A stretch of 64,000 nt of DNA. It comes from Chelonoidis abingdonii (lineage: Eukaryota > Chordata > Testudines > Testudinidae). The position numbers were made by a program, and so were the translations under genes. Positions 1-12,330 of this stretch are shown one piece after another (the first letter of the stretch is position 1; every line of letters begins with the position of its first letter). The notes under the pieces were generated by a model. The model ran no database searches and was not told where the DNA came from. It saw only the letters and a list, made by a program, of their open reading frames with translations. The stretch is from positions 202,419,735-202,483,734 of the forward strand of contig NC_133770.1 in assembly GCF_003597395.2 (NCBI RefSeq), written 5' to 3'.

Positions 1-1333
1 CAATTATACAGCCAATGTTCATAACTTTGAACACACAAATGGTGCCTGCATACAACCAGGATGAACATAACCAGTAGATCATAAGCTTTACATGTAGCAA
101 AACCCTATTCAGTTATATCATCCATATATTTATGAGCACCCCCACCACTTCAAGCCTTATGGGGTACACTGTCACAGTCACTTACACCTATGCAAAGTGA
201 GTGTAACAAATGCTGCCAGCGAATGCTGGTTTGGTAGCATTTTAGAATCACTTTTCTTTTGTTTTATACAGCAGTAAATGACAACATAACATACAAGGCA
301 TTAATTAGTAGGGTTTGTGAATTGTCTTGTAATATCTTAGTAACCTTGCTCTTGCTTTTGGTTTGTGATTATATTGATATATTTTAATTGTCTTATTCCA
401 TTTTCTCATTGTGCACGGTCATTCTTTATATTCTGTTGGCTTTTTTTAAACCACTTCTCTTTTTTGACTTGATTTTTATTGTGATCTGTCCATTTATTTC
501 TCAAGGGTTCAAAATCCTTCACTTTAATTCTAGTCCATTTTCATCTTGATTACTTTGCATTTTACTCTTTGTTCCACCCCCTCAAAATATGTTGGTTTTA
601 TTTGTTTCCCTTCCCTGTATGACATTTAATTTGTTATATGCCAGCCCGTCCATGTGCACATGGAAATCCTTTGGAGGTTTCACTTGCTGCTGACTCTAGC
701 ATCAAACTAGTTATGCTAATGATAAGCATTCATCCCATTTTACATCACCATCACTAAATTGAATTAGTTTGCAGTTTATCCTTCTGTTTGTATGTGTTCA
801 AGAGATTAAAAAAGGAGAGAGGTTGGACTGCTGACCTCTGTCACATAATACTTCCTCTTTTTTAAGCCATTTGTTTATCAGTTCCCATGCCCAGCCTTTC
901 ATCTGTGAAGCTTTTGAACTTATTAGGAACCTGCCATCTGGAACTTTATATTAGCAAAAGCTTTTCTGAGAAGTGCAAATAAAATCTACTTTCATCATGA
1001 ACCTTGTTTGTTGAAATGTGTGCTTAAAAACTATAATCCTTCTAAACAAAGTTAAGGACTCAGAATAGGATTTTTCTCATTTTAATCCATGATTTTTCCA
1101 TTTTGACCTTATTAAAATTATTTTTTACTTCACCTTTCCTAAACCTTCACCCAATTCATTGGTTTATTTAATTAATCCTCAGCTAATCTGATGCTGAAGA
1201 TTACCTATATAGGAAATGATTTCAGCCTTTATCCATACATAAGAAATTCAGTGGTTGCAATAATATACTTGAAGGGATAAATTTTGACCTTGGATTACAT
1301 GTCAAATAGGCAAGAAGATCCTATTTTTTTAAA
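1..1333. other. AT-rich unique non-coding DNA
   Basis: No recognisable gene, repeat family or RNA gene is seen. The sequence is AT-rich with stops in all frames at short intervals. It probably represents intergenic or intronic DNA. Confidence 0.5.
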
Positions 1334-1362
1334 ATTTATTTATTTTTATTTATTTATTTATA
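1334..1362. repeat. Short (TTTA)n-type simple repeat
   Basis: Imperfect tandem TTTA units, visible directly. It borders a probable dispersed repeat on its right. Confidence 0.7.
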
Positions 1363-1365
1363 ATA

Positions 1366-1760
1366 GATGGGGCTGGGAGCACCACCTATTAGGAAATGTC
1401 AGGAAACTTTAATATTATAAGACCCTGTTTTCAGTTACTTATACCTTTGCCCAAGCACCAGCTATTTGGGATGAAATTTTACATGTCTATCTGCCTCAGA
1501 TTGTTTCTTTGCTTTGTTTTGTTTTTAATAGTTCAGACAAAATGGTTTAACTGCTTCTGAGAATGAGACTAGGAAAAAAAATTTGGATTATGGTTACCTT
1601 AATTTTGAGAAGCATGCTTTGGAGCAGGGACTTGGATTTTGTCACAGGGGTGGCCTTTTTATCAATAATGTGCCTTTTGTTATCCCTATGAAAATCAGCC
1701 CAAATTTGGCCAAATTAGAAATTTTTGAAAAATCACAGTTTACACATGGTCACTAGAGAG
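1366..1760 (+). repeat. Probable dispersed reptile repeat, class unknown
   Basis: The text resembles a multi-copy turtle repeat that I recognise by wording (the stretches around 'accttaattttgagaagcatgc' and 'atttttgaaaaatcac'). No terminal repeats or coding remnant are visible, so the class is not assigned. A RepeatMasker search would settle it. Confidence 0.33.
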
Positions 1761-1860
1761 TTACTGGAGCTTCTCAGTTTAATTCTCTAAAGTATCCAGC
1801 TGTATTGCACCTGCTCCACCCTGAGGCTGCAGGACTTCCTCTGCTGTTGATCCCTTGGAG

Positions 1861-2113
1861 CTTGTCTACATTACCTGCTGGATCGATAGGCAGCGATAAG
1901 ATCCAGCGGGGGTTGATTTATGGCGCCGAGTGCTCTCCTGTCGATTCTGGTACTCCACTGGAGCGAGAGGCGCAGGCAGAGTTGACGTGGGAGTGTCAGC
2001 AGTTGACTCACCACAGTGAGTAGATCTAATTACGTCAACTTCAGCTACGTTAATAACCTAGCTGAAGTTGAGTAATTTAGATCTATTTTCCCTACTCCCC
2101 CCAGTGTAGACCA
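1861..2113. mobile_element. GTCTACA-ended non-autonomous DNA transposon (MITE)
   Basis: The left end reads GTCTACATT and the right end AGTGTAGAC, forming short inverted termini. The right half contains a long hairpin: 2021-2052 pairs with 2054-2085 almost throughout (arms start and end with TAGATCTA). GC-rich body, no coding potential. The GTCTACACT-type termini match those of the Harbinger element at 41.3 kb in kind, so a PIF/Harbinger-mobilised MITE is the likely class; no clear target duplication was found. Confidence 0.65.
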
Positions 2114-2199
2114 GATCTTGATCTATTGTGGAATGGGCTGGGTCTGGGTACAGGCACGGGAGTGAAGCAAGAGAACCTGTCTCTCCTATGCTTTTGTAA

Positions 2200-2640
2200 C
2201 CCACACACCTCCTGGGTGTGGTATTCTGTCCCTTCTAATCGCACTGAGATCACATAGAGATTAATGAGTCTGCTACAGCCTTAGCTAAGGGCATGTGGCT
2301 TTTTGTTTATGCTGTACAGGATCATGCATTTAGCTTCAGAGGTCCCAGGTTTGATCCCACCCACCGGCGTCTGTCGGTGTTACGCTTTCACTTTAAAATT
2401 TTCAAGGAATTTTTTTAACTGGAAAACACCAGTTCATTTGAAAAGGTTTCTCAACTCCAGGATGAAATCTCTGGTGAGAGAGACCCCAGAATAGCCAATA
2501 CCCTAGTAGAGCATCAGAGGGACTTAAATGCAGGTCTCCCATGTCAATTTCCTCACCACTGGGATATTTTGGTGTAGGTGTTACTGTCTCTTTCGTATCT
2601 CTCCCCATTCATTATATAGGGAGCATAGATGCCTACCTCA
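2200..2640 (+). repeat. Possible tRNA-derived SINE remnant
   Basis: An RNA polymerase III B-box-like string GGTTTGATCCC lies at 2348-2358, followed by text reminiscent of vertebrate SINE bodies. No matching A box or intact cloverleaf was found, so this is not a tRNA gene. Boundaries are guesses. Confidence 0.3.
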
Positions 2641-5600
2641 GGCTTGATGGACCTCAGTTTTATTCCTGTGATATTTTTCTAGGTACTTAATTTTTAGGGG
2701 CCATGATGCTCAGTGTTGCATCATGTAAATCTCTTCATGGATCCTATCCTAAGTGACTGGAGGTTTTGAGAACGCACAGCTGTTACTGGTAAGTTCCTCC
2801 CTGATTTTTATGTTGAGGAAGGACTTTTTGTCTAGGCACGTATGCTACGTGCATTCCCAGGGTAGAGAGCCATCTACTCTACATCAGTAGAATTGGTCCA
2901 TAGAAAAGAATAAGCAGATAAGAAAAATTTTTTATGTTCAGGCCCCATTTAAAAGTAAACCACTTTAAACCATGCTTTTTAATATTTTAACTACCTCATG
3001 AATTAAACAGAAGTAATTGTTTTAGCAACAGTATCTGCATGTTTTATAACAGCTTGTTTGGAATATTCTATTAATCAATTTTATAACATGCTTTTTGGTG
3101 TAAAATATCATAACTTTGTCTGTAAATCATTTTTTAGCTACTGTATTGTGGAGCAGAAGTAGCCACTCCATAGTTAAGAATGAAAGTAGCTTCCTGTTTA
3201 TGCCTCAGTTTTCAAACTGCCCCTTTTGTTAACTTCCCCCAACATACATTGATCTGAGTGGATTTTTCCATTGTGGTCTCAGTTCAGAATAGTTATTTTT
3301 ACCTGGACAGTTTTGATTTAAAAAGTCAGGATTTTTAAAATTACGGATCCTGTTTTTTGGAACAGTATGATAAGCTTTCATTATATGTCCAGAGGATGGA
3401 AGGCAAAGGTGGGTTAAAACTAGCTCTAAACTCCATTTCTGGTCCTGAGGTTGCCCCAGCATCAGAGCTGTCCCAGCAGAAATTAGACCAGTCCAAAGGC
3501 TACTCTAAATCTACACCAGCTGCCAGATACCTCCAGTAGCTGTTCCTGCCTCTGATGATCAGTCAGGGATAGGGATATAGCAGCTGTGCTGAGCCTCCTA
3601 TGCCTGTTATGTTGGGGGGTAGGGGGGAAAGGAAGGATATACACACAACTATAGTGATACTATGCCATAGGGAATCCCCCAGCGTCAAGTTGAAGATTGA
3701 CTTGTGGAGCACTGCACAGAAGCCCTCAAGAATGGATGATTGTGGTCGTTAGTGTTTTGGAAATGTATCTCAAGTTCACTTATGACATTTTTCTAACTTT
3801 ATTTTGCACATAATGGATTAGATTCTCTTGTGCAAGGTGTCTCCTTTTGTGCCATTCTGGTAGCATAAAAGAGCTGGGTTTCTCTTAATTTTTTTATTTA
3901 CTTTTTACTGGATTTGTGTTTTGAGCCTCCTGGATATTTAGAATACGTTGTGCGCTATCTGTTGCCTATATTTATAATCACTCTCCACTTTCCCCTGACT
4001 TATGTAAATCCTGTCTTGTCATGGTGGTGTTTAGAAATGACTTTATTTATTTCTCTCCAGTTCATTAAACTAATCTATTCTCACCATCAAGCTTTAACCT
4101 ATCTTCCAAATGGGCCTGTCTTAAATCATACAGGCTTGTTTTACTTTAACAGATTTTGATTTCCAGATTATATTAAATGTAATTATATTGTGATCTCCTG
4201 CCCCTGGGTGATTGGTTGTTTCCAGTGTGTTTATATTTGTCTTGGTCACTTATTAAGAGCTTGGATTATTCTTATGAGGGTCTCTGACACAACTGGTTAT
4301 GGAAAAATCATATACTGCATTCATTATGTTTCTACTGTATACCTGTCAATGGCATTTTTATATGCCTTTCTAATCTCATATTTCATTGTAATGACTCATT
4401 ACTTAGTGAGCTCCAGTGAAAAGATATTTCTGAAAAGTGGAAAGTATTCCCTTTGCTATATTAATTTCTAATTTAGAACCAGACTGTAATTTTAAACACA
4501 AGATAGATTATGGGTATATCTCTAAAGAGAGCTATGCAAGGAATAGTGTCTGTAAAAGCATCCTGCTGGATGTGGATAGGTAGCCACTTCAGAGCACTGA
4601 TGCAGCTAAGAAAGGTGCACCTCACTAGAGACAAACCACTGCATTCTGTACTAGTTAAAGCTTGTGCCATTTTGAAATGTATCCCCAATGAAAGTGCACT
4701 TCAGCCATCAAGCCTTAGATTACAAAAGGTATGTAATCTTGTGGAGCATTGAGGATAAGTAGTCTCTCAGGAGATATTGTGCTTGAACTCCTGACAATTC
4801 ATCTACCTCTGAATCTCAGTCACCAAGTACCCCTCTGAAGGTGCCTTTGCAACACCTTACCAATATTGTACATTCTACTCACTGCTCTGCTGATTGCATT
4901 TCACTGTTTTCACAAAGTCCACAGAACAGTTCTGAGGCAACTCCCGAAGCATTGTTTTCACAAGCACCAAGTTCACTTGTGGCACCCTATGCAAATATGA
5001 ATTAACAACCACCAAATAAGTGATGATGGTGTGTCTAATCATAGGCAGACTAGTATCCCTAATGAAAAGAATCCCTTCCCACAAGGTAATATAATCTCGA
5101 CCACTCTGCAGTATGGTCAGACTTTGCACTGCATTCTGTCCCTTTCAAAGAGATTGTTCGGTATTGGGCAAAGGTTGTTAGTCAAAATGGTAGTTAATGC
5201 TGAACTCAAATGACTGTGCTGATTGGCTGAAAAGTCTCTGCCAAACAATAATATCTGAAATTTATATCAACTGTTGTTCTCATTCCAAAAATAGCTTACA
5301 AATTATTGACATGCAGAATTCTACTGGGTGAAGGGCAGCAGGCAGTCCCTTTTTGTATTGAGTCATCTAGTGGTAGTCTTCACTTTCATCTTTGGTCATA
5401 TATTTGCTCAGTGAATAGCAAAGGTACCAGAGCAATAGCAAACATGAGTCCTGTGTCATGGTAATAAATTTTCCTTTATGAACATAAATGGTCCTGTTCA
5501 TCAAATAATCTGCAGCCTTCTTGTAAAGACCAAGATCTGGAAGGCTGCCGTGAACCTTTGGATGTGGGCTTAGGTGGCAAGTCCAAATACATATGAAACC

Positions 5601-5960
5601 ATTTTAATTAAACTGCTCACTCTGTGTAGCCCTCCACGATTTTTCAGCGACCAGATGTTGCCTTTGTTGTCAAGTGTTTGTGTCAAGGAGTTGTTTGTGT
5701 CAAGTGAATCTGTCTGACGGTGGTATTAGCAATGACCCTACTGTAGGCAATGAGTTTTCCCACTCTTAATTGCGACCCGGTTTTGTCCCCGAATGCAGCT
5801 GAAATCTCATTATTACATCAGGACAGAGTATAGGCCATATATTACACAGAGAGATTTGCCAATCACTAGTTTCACTAAACAACCACCTCAAAGTATGCCC
5901 AGGTATTTTACAAGGCTACATTAACTATATTAAGTGACCACAGGGCTCTCCACTGGCCCG
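2641..5960. other. Unique non-coding DNA
   Basis: Nothing recognised in 3.3 kb. The longest open frame (4190-4471, 93 codons) is hydrophobic and resembles no family I know. It lies in AT-rich DNA where such lengths arise by chance. Confidence 0.5.
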
Positions 5961-6090
5961 CACTTTGTATAATCATTGACACCTGTGCAAAATGAGTATA
6001 AATTACTTCCATAAGCATGAGTCGAGAATTTTGTTGTGGTAACAGTTTACACCCATTTTGCACAGGACTAAATGATTATGCAAGGTACAA
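5961..6090. repeat. Ancient palindromic repeat (MITE-like)
   Basis: 5961-6007 is an imperfect inverted copy of 6043-6090: both arms carry the CTGTGCAAAAT core and a TATAATCAT/ATGATTAT block, with a loop of about 35 bp. The divergence of the arms suggests great age. This type of short palindromic element is common in amniote genomes. Confidence 0.55.
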
Positions 6091-7947
6091 GGCAGTGCAA
6101 AAGTAGGTACCACCTCCCACTTCACCAGTTCTGGGAAGTCTCTGTCTCCCTCACAAAAGGATTCGGTGAGCCACTTTGAACTTCTGTGCAGCTGGGACAA
6201 TAGAGTCAAGAGTTACCAACTGCACTCTGCAGTCCTGGGACCTAGCAGGTCTCAGAGTTGGTAAATACGAGTAGGGCACAGGGACACGCTAGCACATCTC
6301 TTTTTCCTCTGGCTATACACTTTGTGGTGGCAGCAGAGGGTGGGGTATGTCACCCAAGGACTTCCCTTCCTCTGGGGAATTTTAAAAGTCCTGGTTAAGA
6401 TTTAGAACTACATTATACCAGGAAGTAAAACAAACCATCCTTATCATGAGTAAGAACCTGCTCCAGTTTATGCACAGGAGCCTCTTCATTTTCGACGGTT
6501 CTGTTAAGTTTTTATGCAGGAAAATGCTAACAATTATGTCATTTTTTTTGCTTTTCTATTTCACTAGCGTCTACAGTAACTAGCAGACAGATCATGTTTT
6601 ACCTACAAATAACCTATGTATTAACCATGTGGTATTTTTCATCATATGTTTAAGTGATTTTAGAAACAAAGTATTTTTAATATCCATGTTTTAAGAGAAT
6701 TCCTGTCCTCTCTTCTAGCAACATTCTTATCCACTCCTAAGGGATAAAAAAAGTCTCCCTTCAACAGGCCACTGTTTGCCATCTCACTGAGTGGTCACTG
6801 AGTACAGTTTTCACTGGAGAGAGATCATGAGGAGATGTTAGACCTTCTGCTTTATTCTTTGTTTTAGTCAGCTGAGTTGTAAAGCCTAGCTTCTGTGTTC
6901 TCTTGGGATATGTTGTTATGCAGAATCAAGGCTAACCTCTACAATACTGATCAATAAAAAAAACCTTCATACCAAGGCCAATAAATTTAATATTGCAGCA
7001 TTTAAATCAAAGCAGCATCAAAGTGGTGTCACATCTTATACTTCTGATGGGAGGAAATAAAAATCTATATATGTGAACACTTTAATATGTTTTGCTTTAA
7101 CTGCCTTTAAAATTTCATTTATATACTTTTAATGGTAATATTTTCTATCCTCTCTTTGACATTAACAGTGAGTTTAGTGCCCATTTATAATAAAAGTGTA
7201 AAAAAAAAAAGTTTCCTTGTTAATTTGGTGCTGCCCTCTTTCAGTGACTAAACGGGTTTTCTCCAGTGAATTATGATGATTTATGTCTAGTGCTTTTCTG
7301 AGAAGAACACTGTTCACTAGAGACTAAGCTGAGATCAAAAAAACCTCATTTAATTTAGGACTGCAGGTTTCACTTGAGTAAGATTGATGTAGGCCAACGT
7401 CCACTAGGTATCAGCTGAGACCACCAAACCAATTTCTCTTACAATGCAGTTGGAATGGGAATTGGAACTGTAAAGTATGTCTACTTGCAGTAGCTGTCCA
7501 TCTCTTAGAATGTAGTGTTCCCTACTGTATATCAGAGAAAGTCCACAATGGAGTTACATTTATACATAGAGGCCAGTGCCCAAGCCAACTGTCTTGGCTA
7601 CACATTGGGGATCTCCAGAGGAAAGGTACAGAAATTGTCCTCCACAAACCATAATATGACAAACCAGGTGCTCCTCAGAGCCTACTGCAGTCTATTGGCT
7701 TGATTAGATTTTCTCACCTTAGTAGGCTTCTCCCAAAGTGGGGAAAACTGAATAATCCATTTAGAGGCAGTCCTTCTAGCACTGGACTGCCTCTGCCCAG
7801 TTTTCAAGTACACTATGTGTGCTGTTGTGCAGGGATCCCCCACAGACAAGAACTCCATGCTCTCCATGAGTGAGCACCTTTTGTACAGTCGAACACACCT
7901 TCTATCCTCTTGCAAGAGAATTCTATTAGTTCTGCTGCCAAAAGGAC
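6091..7947. other. Unique non-coding DNA
   Basis: AT-rich sequence with homopolymer tracts (A-run at about 7200). No gene or repeat family recognised. Confidence 0.45.
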
Positions 7948-7955
7948 CTCTGCAC

Positions 7956-8493
7956 TAGAGCCCTGCAGCGGGACTGGGATCTCATGGATCCTGCAGGACC
8001 CACTGCCACAACAGTGGGAGTGGATAAGATGTATTTTGTTGTGGGCAGGCTGGGGGGGGTGGGGGGAACAGCGTGGTAATTTAAGGGAAAACACTAAATC
8101 TCTCATCAGTTTGTCATAAATAGAATTTTAGCAATGAAAAGCAATTTTAAAAAAATAAAGGCTTTAATACTTTAAATTTAAGTGAGATAGAAAGAGATTT
8201 GATACCTATTATAACAGGAGTTAATTTATACTTTTACATGGTTTAAACAAGATTTGTTTTACTCTTTTTAGTGGTAAAAATTGTACCTGAATTCTGTGTG
8301 TGTGTGTATGTATATAATATAATTTTGGTAGCATGGGGGAATCCATCTCTCTTATAGGATTTGTGGGATCTAAGTTTTTTGCAGGTGGAAGCAGGATAAA
8401 AATGCAAGAAACAATGTGGGAGCAGATGGGAAAGTGGATATTATGGGACAGAACAGGATTGGGATTAGAAAAGTAGACCCGTGCAGGGCTCTA
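7956..8493. mobile_element. hAT-type non-autonomous transposon, 538 bp
   Basis: The ends are inverted repeats: TAGAGCCCTGC at 7956-7966 and GCAGGGCTCTA at 8483-8493 (11/11). They are flanked by an 8-bp near-duplication, CTCTGCAC (7948-7955) and CTGTGCAC (8494-8501), 7 of 8 identical. An 8-bp duplication is the signature of hAT transposition. No transposase remnant inside. A short TG/TA microsatellite lies at about 8290-8320. Confidence 0.75.
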
Positions 8494-8501
8494 CTGTGCA
8501 C

Positions 8502-9608
8502 TCTCAGAGAAAGAGGAAGTAACCGTGTCCCATAAAATGCATGCTTGTCACCTATGTATGTAGAAATAGATGTAGTACGGTTATATATTCTGCATATTTT
8601 CCAGAGTAAAAAAATGTCATGACTTTATTAGGAAACAGATAAACATTTTAGCCTGCAGCTTGCTGTGCAAAATACTAGATGTGCTGTAAATTACCCTCTA
8701 TCTCAGTAAAATCATTTCTCTAGCTTCTAACTGGGATCTCTAATACTGTAACATGAAAAATAATAAAGTATCAAATTAACATGGAGAATTTCAAGGCACA
8801 CCAGGCTAAGTGGATACTGCAAATATTTTGAGACATTTGGAGACATCATAATAAATCCTAGCTTGATTCACAGTAGGATGTTGATGAAGAAACAAGAATA
8901 TTATTTCTTGCTAGAATAAATTGTACTATTCTGTTAAATAGAAGTACAAATTTCCATAAAAATCTATAAGCTTTGTTTCAAATTCACATAAAAAAATATC
9001 ACCGGGGACATCATCAACTCTGAAAATACACAGCAAAGAACCGGAGTGATGGAAATTGTTTCTGATGCCAAAGATCAGAAATGCTGAAAGTTCAGAATTG
9101 CACAGCTTAGTTAAATTAACGTATAATGAAAAGGTCTTTTGTACTTTATTTCTTATCAGGAACAAAGAGTTGCTTCAACTTTTTTTTTAAGATTTACAAA
9201 GTAAAAACGGATGTCCAATGTCATTTGAGTCACATTTAAGCATGTTTTCTCTATACATTTAAACTAAATGCATCCAACTCCAGAAGATATCTGGGAGTGA
9301 TGTGCATTTACCCAAAGACCATCTTACACTTCTCTGGTTGGTGTGAAAGGGCAATGAATGGCAATAAATTAGTTGTGTGTGCACATTCCCACCATAAGGC
9401 AGCTTACCATTGTTGGAGCACTCTAAAGGTGCTTTGCCATAAATGAAATGCAAGCCCATCTGTTCCCACTCTTTAAAAAAAAAAAAAAATTCTTTTAAGA
9501 TGTATGAAGACCGAAAAATCCCAGTTTCTCAGGAAAGAGAGCATGATAATTTTTAACAGTCTGAGCACTTAACTCAGCCTGAGACTACTCAGGCTTCTTC
9601 AAGCATCT
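8502..9608. other. Unique non-coding DNA
   Basis: No gene or known repeat recognised. An A-run lies near 9474-9488. Confidence 0.45.
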
Positions 9609-10885
9609 AGGGACAGATTTTCAAAGGTAGCTAGGTACCTATTTAAAATACAGTAACTCCTCACTTAACGTTGTAGTTATGTTCCTGAAAAATGCAACTT
9701 TAAGTGAAACGATGTTAAACGAATCCAATTTTCCCATAACATTTAATGTAAATATGGCGGGTTAGGTTCCAAGGAAATGTTTTGGGGGCAGACAAAAGGC
9801 ATTATATACTGTACAGTACTGTACTATACTGTGGCGGCGAGATGCCCGTGGATTACCCCTGGGGCTCAGGGTAGGAGTGCGGGAGGAGGCTCAGGACTGG
9901 AGCAGACAGGAGGTGCAGCGTACTTACATGGGGCAACCACCCCTTCGGTGCAGGGGGTGTGCAGATGGCTCTGCACAGCGCAGCACTGCCCCCATGGCTG
10001 CAATTCTGAGAGCTGTGATTCTGGGGGCTGGCCCCCTACCCCCAGCAGGTGGGGCCACCCGGAATGCAGGGGCTTTAGGGGCTGCAGGGCCCTGGGCTAA
10101 CAGGGCCCCGGGGCCCTGGCCTGCAGCTCTAAAGCCCCTTTCGGAATGTGGCCCTGCAAGCATGGGCCTGAGGACTCAGGAGGAGCAGGGGCAGCCACGC
10201 AGCCAGCAGCTGGAGAGAAGTGGCACTTTCCCCTTCAAAGCACTGCTTCTCTCCAGACATCTTTGAAGGGGAAAGCACTGCTTCTTTTCAGCCGCTGCCT
10301 GCGTGACTGCCCCTTATCCTCCTGAGTCCTCTGGCCCGTGCTCGCAGGGCCACATACCAAAGGGTGCTTTAGAGCCACAGGCAAGGGCCCCAGTGCCCTG
10401 TTAGCCCCTAAAGCCCCTGTGTTCTGGGTGGCCCTGGCTGCTTGGGGGTGGGGAGGTAGCTTACCTGCTTGCTTGCTTGCTCCCTTCCTTCCAGAAAGTC
10501 CTAAGCACTGCCAAACAGCTGTTTGGTGGCAGGGGAAGCACTGGGAGGGAGGAAGTTAGGAAGGGAGGGGGAGGAGGCAGAGAAGAGGAACTTGTACAAT
10601 GCTCCCTTGTAAAGTCTTCCAAATGACGTTATAAGGGAGCATTGCACAACTTTAAATGGGTATGTTCCCTAATGGAGCTGCGATGTAACTTCAAAAAAAC
10701 GTTAAACAGGAGGATGTTAAGTGAGGAGTTACTATAAACAAATTAGATTGCAAATAGGCACCTGGCCCAAATCTTCCAAGGCCTCTAGCTTCCAGATGCC
10801 TACTGGGATTTTCAAAAGTACTTAAACAGGCCAGGTGCGTAACTCCCATTGGCCCTATCTTACTCGCCTCAGTCCTTTCAAAATC
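9609..10885. repeat. Ancient 'ATTTTCAAA' palindromic repeat, split by a transposon
   Basis: The left piece (9609-9650) and right piece (10735-10885) together look like one old inverted-repeat element: the left edge has GATTTTCAAAGGTA and the right edge TTTCAAAATCTGGCC, with an internal GATTTTCAAAAGTAC. It is interrupted by the Tigger-like element at 9651-10734, so it is older than that insertion. Confidence 0.5.
9651..10734. mobile_element. Tigger-like (Tc1/mariner-pogo) non-autonomous foldback transposon
   Basis: The ends are CAGTAACTCCTCACTTAAC and its inverse GTTAAGTGAGGAGTTACTA (18 bp apart from the outermost base), flanked by TA on both sides (9649-9650, 10735-10736), as expected for Tc1/mariner superfamily insertion. 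The first 110 bp recur at 62646 in a second copy. The GC-rich middle is itself folded: 10163 down to about 10040 is mirrored at 10338 up to about 10440, shown by similar peptides (MLAGPH...) read from opposite strands. No transposase is present. Assignment to Tigger rests on the resemblance of the termini to Tigger ends. Confidence 0.75.
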
Positions 10886-12039
10886 TGGCCTCTAGTTCCA
10901 CACTTGTTACATTCAAAGTCTTACCACAAACATTATCTTAATTGCTCTCCTATTAGTAAGTTGGTACCTATCCAAACATTCCCTGTTTTCAGCTACTCTT
11001 GTTCCTCTAAAACAACATTGGCCAATTTTGAAACAACAAAAAACTGATGAATAGTCTTCTAAATACTTTGCAATAGCACTCCGTGTTTATTTTGGTCCTG
11101 TATTTATCTGGTTAGTTTTTCCAGGGCTTGCCTGCTAACACATCTCATTTCAGGCTGATTATGTTGTTTCTTCATCCAGGTGCTACTAGCGTCTCAGTGG
11201 TACAGCATGTACAGCCATATCTTCAGAAGTGTTCTTTAATTTAAGCTTCAGAGAATGGTGCCCTGGGCAATGCTGATGTGTGTGATGATCCTGCTGCCCT
11301 AGATACAAATTATCTCATTCCTCTCTCTGTCTAACTGGACAAATAGAGTTTTTACCTTTTCTACCTGTATGAAAATGTATGTGAGATAACTCAGTACAGC
11401 AAGTAATTCTTAATGACTGCTCCAGTGCTTTTAACTGTCTGGTTACAGAATATGTGACCATGACACTGCTGTGGGGGTAATGATTCTTATTGCCTTCTGC
11501 ATGTAGTGGTTTCTGAAATGGAATGGAATGCCCAGCTGTCAGACTGGACAGTGATTGTGTACACTGTAATAAAAACTTGTTTTATTTCCCCCCCCCTTTT
11601 TTTTTTCCTTGTCAAGACCTCATTCTGCTGGGTCTCTAGATAGCATTGCTAGCCTCCATGCCATGATAGTGTGCTGAATTATCTCCTCTGACCAACAGCC
11701 TTAACACCCAAGGCCAGTGGACCTACTGCAGAGAGGCTCCTAAATGCTGGACAAACAGCATTCTCACTGGATATCTGGATTATATAAAGACTCCAACAGG
11801 AAGAGGAAGCTGTCTGAGCAGTAGGCCATTGCCTTTTAGACCACCTTGCCTTATTATCTTTGCATAAACTTACCGTGGTGCCCTGCTGCTTTGTTTGACC
11901 CTCCTTTGTTGCATTACCTTGCCTCACCTTCCTGATTTGCTGACCCAGCTCCTTGGTTTGGATTTTCCAGCTACTGACCCCTGTGAGAAATCCAAGCATT
12001 GCCAGAGACTTCTCTAACACTGACTAACCTCCCAACACA
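10886..12039. other. Unique non-coding DNA
   Basis: No gene or repeat recognised. A C/T-rich tract lies at about 11586-11610. The 113-codon minus-strand frame at 11679-12020 has no recognisable domain. Confidence 0.45.
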
Positions 12040-12330
12040 AGAAGTAGGAGTCACCAGATGAAACTAATAGGCAGCAGGTTTAAAATAAACAAAAGGCAGC
12101 AGTATTTCTTCACACAATGCACAGTCAATTGGTGGAACTCTTTGCCAGAGGATGTTGTGAAGGTCAAGACTATAACAAGGTTAAGAAAAGAACTAGATAA
12201 ATTCATGGAGGATAAGTCCATCAAAGGCTATTAGCCAGGATGAGCAGGGATGGTGTCCCTATCTTGTGTTTGCTAGAAGCTGGAAGTAGGCAACAGGCAA
12301 TGGATTCCTGGATTACCTGTTCTGTTAATT
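12040..12330 (+). mobile_element. CR1 LINE 3' fragment
   Basis: Recognised as CR1 3' end sequence: the segment includes 'ggcagcaggtttaaaa', 'cacacaatgcacagtcaa', 'ccagaggatgttgtgaagg' and 'attacctgttctgtt', in the order seen in the better preserved copy at 55.5 kb. Truncated at both ends, without its terminal tail, so non-functional. Confidence 0.8.

Noticed and set aside
2300..2370. tRNA gene
   Set aside because: Only a B-box-like string is present; no cloverleaf, A box or anticodon arm. At most a SINE relic.
9830..10560. GC-rich block as CpG-island promoter with ORFs on both strands
   Set aside because: It is the folded interior of a Tigger-like transposon; mirrored peptides on both strands come from the inverted repeat.
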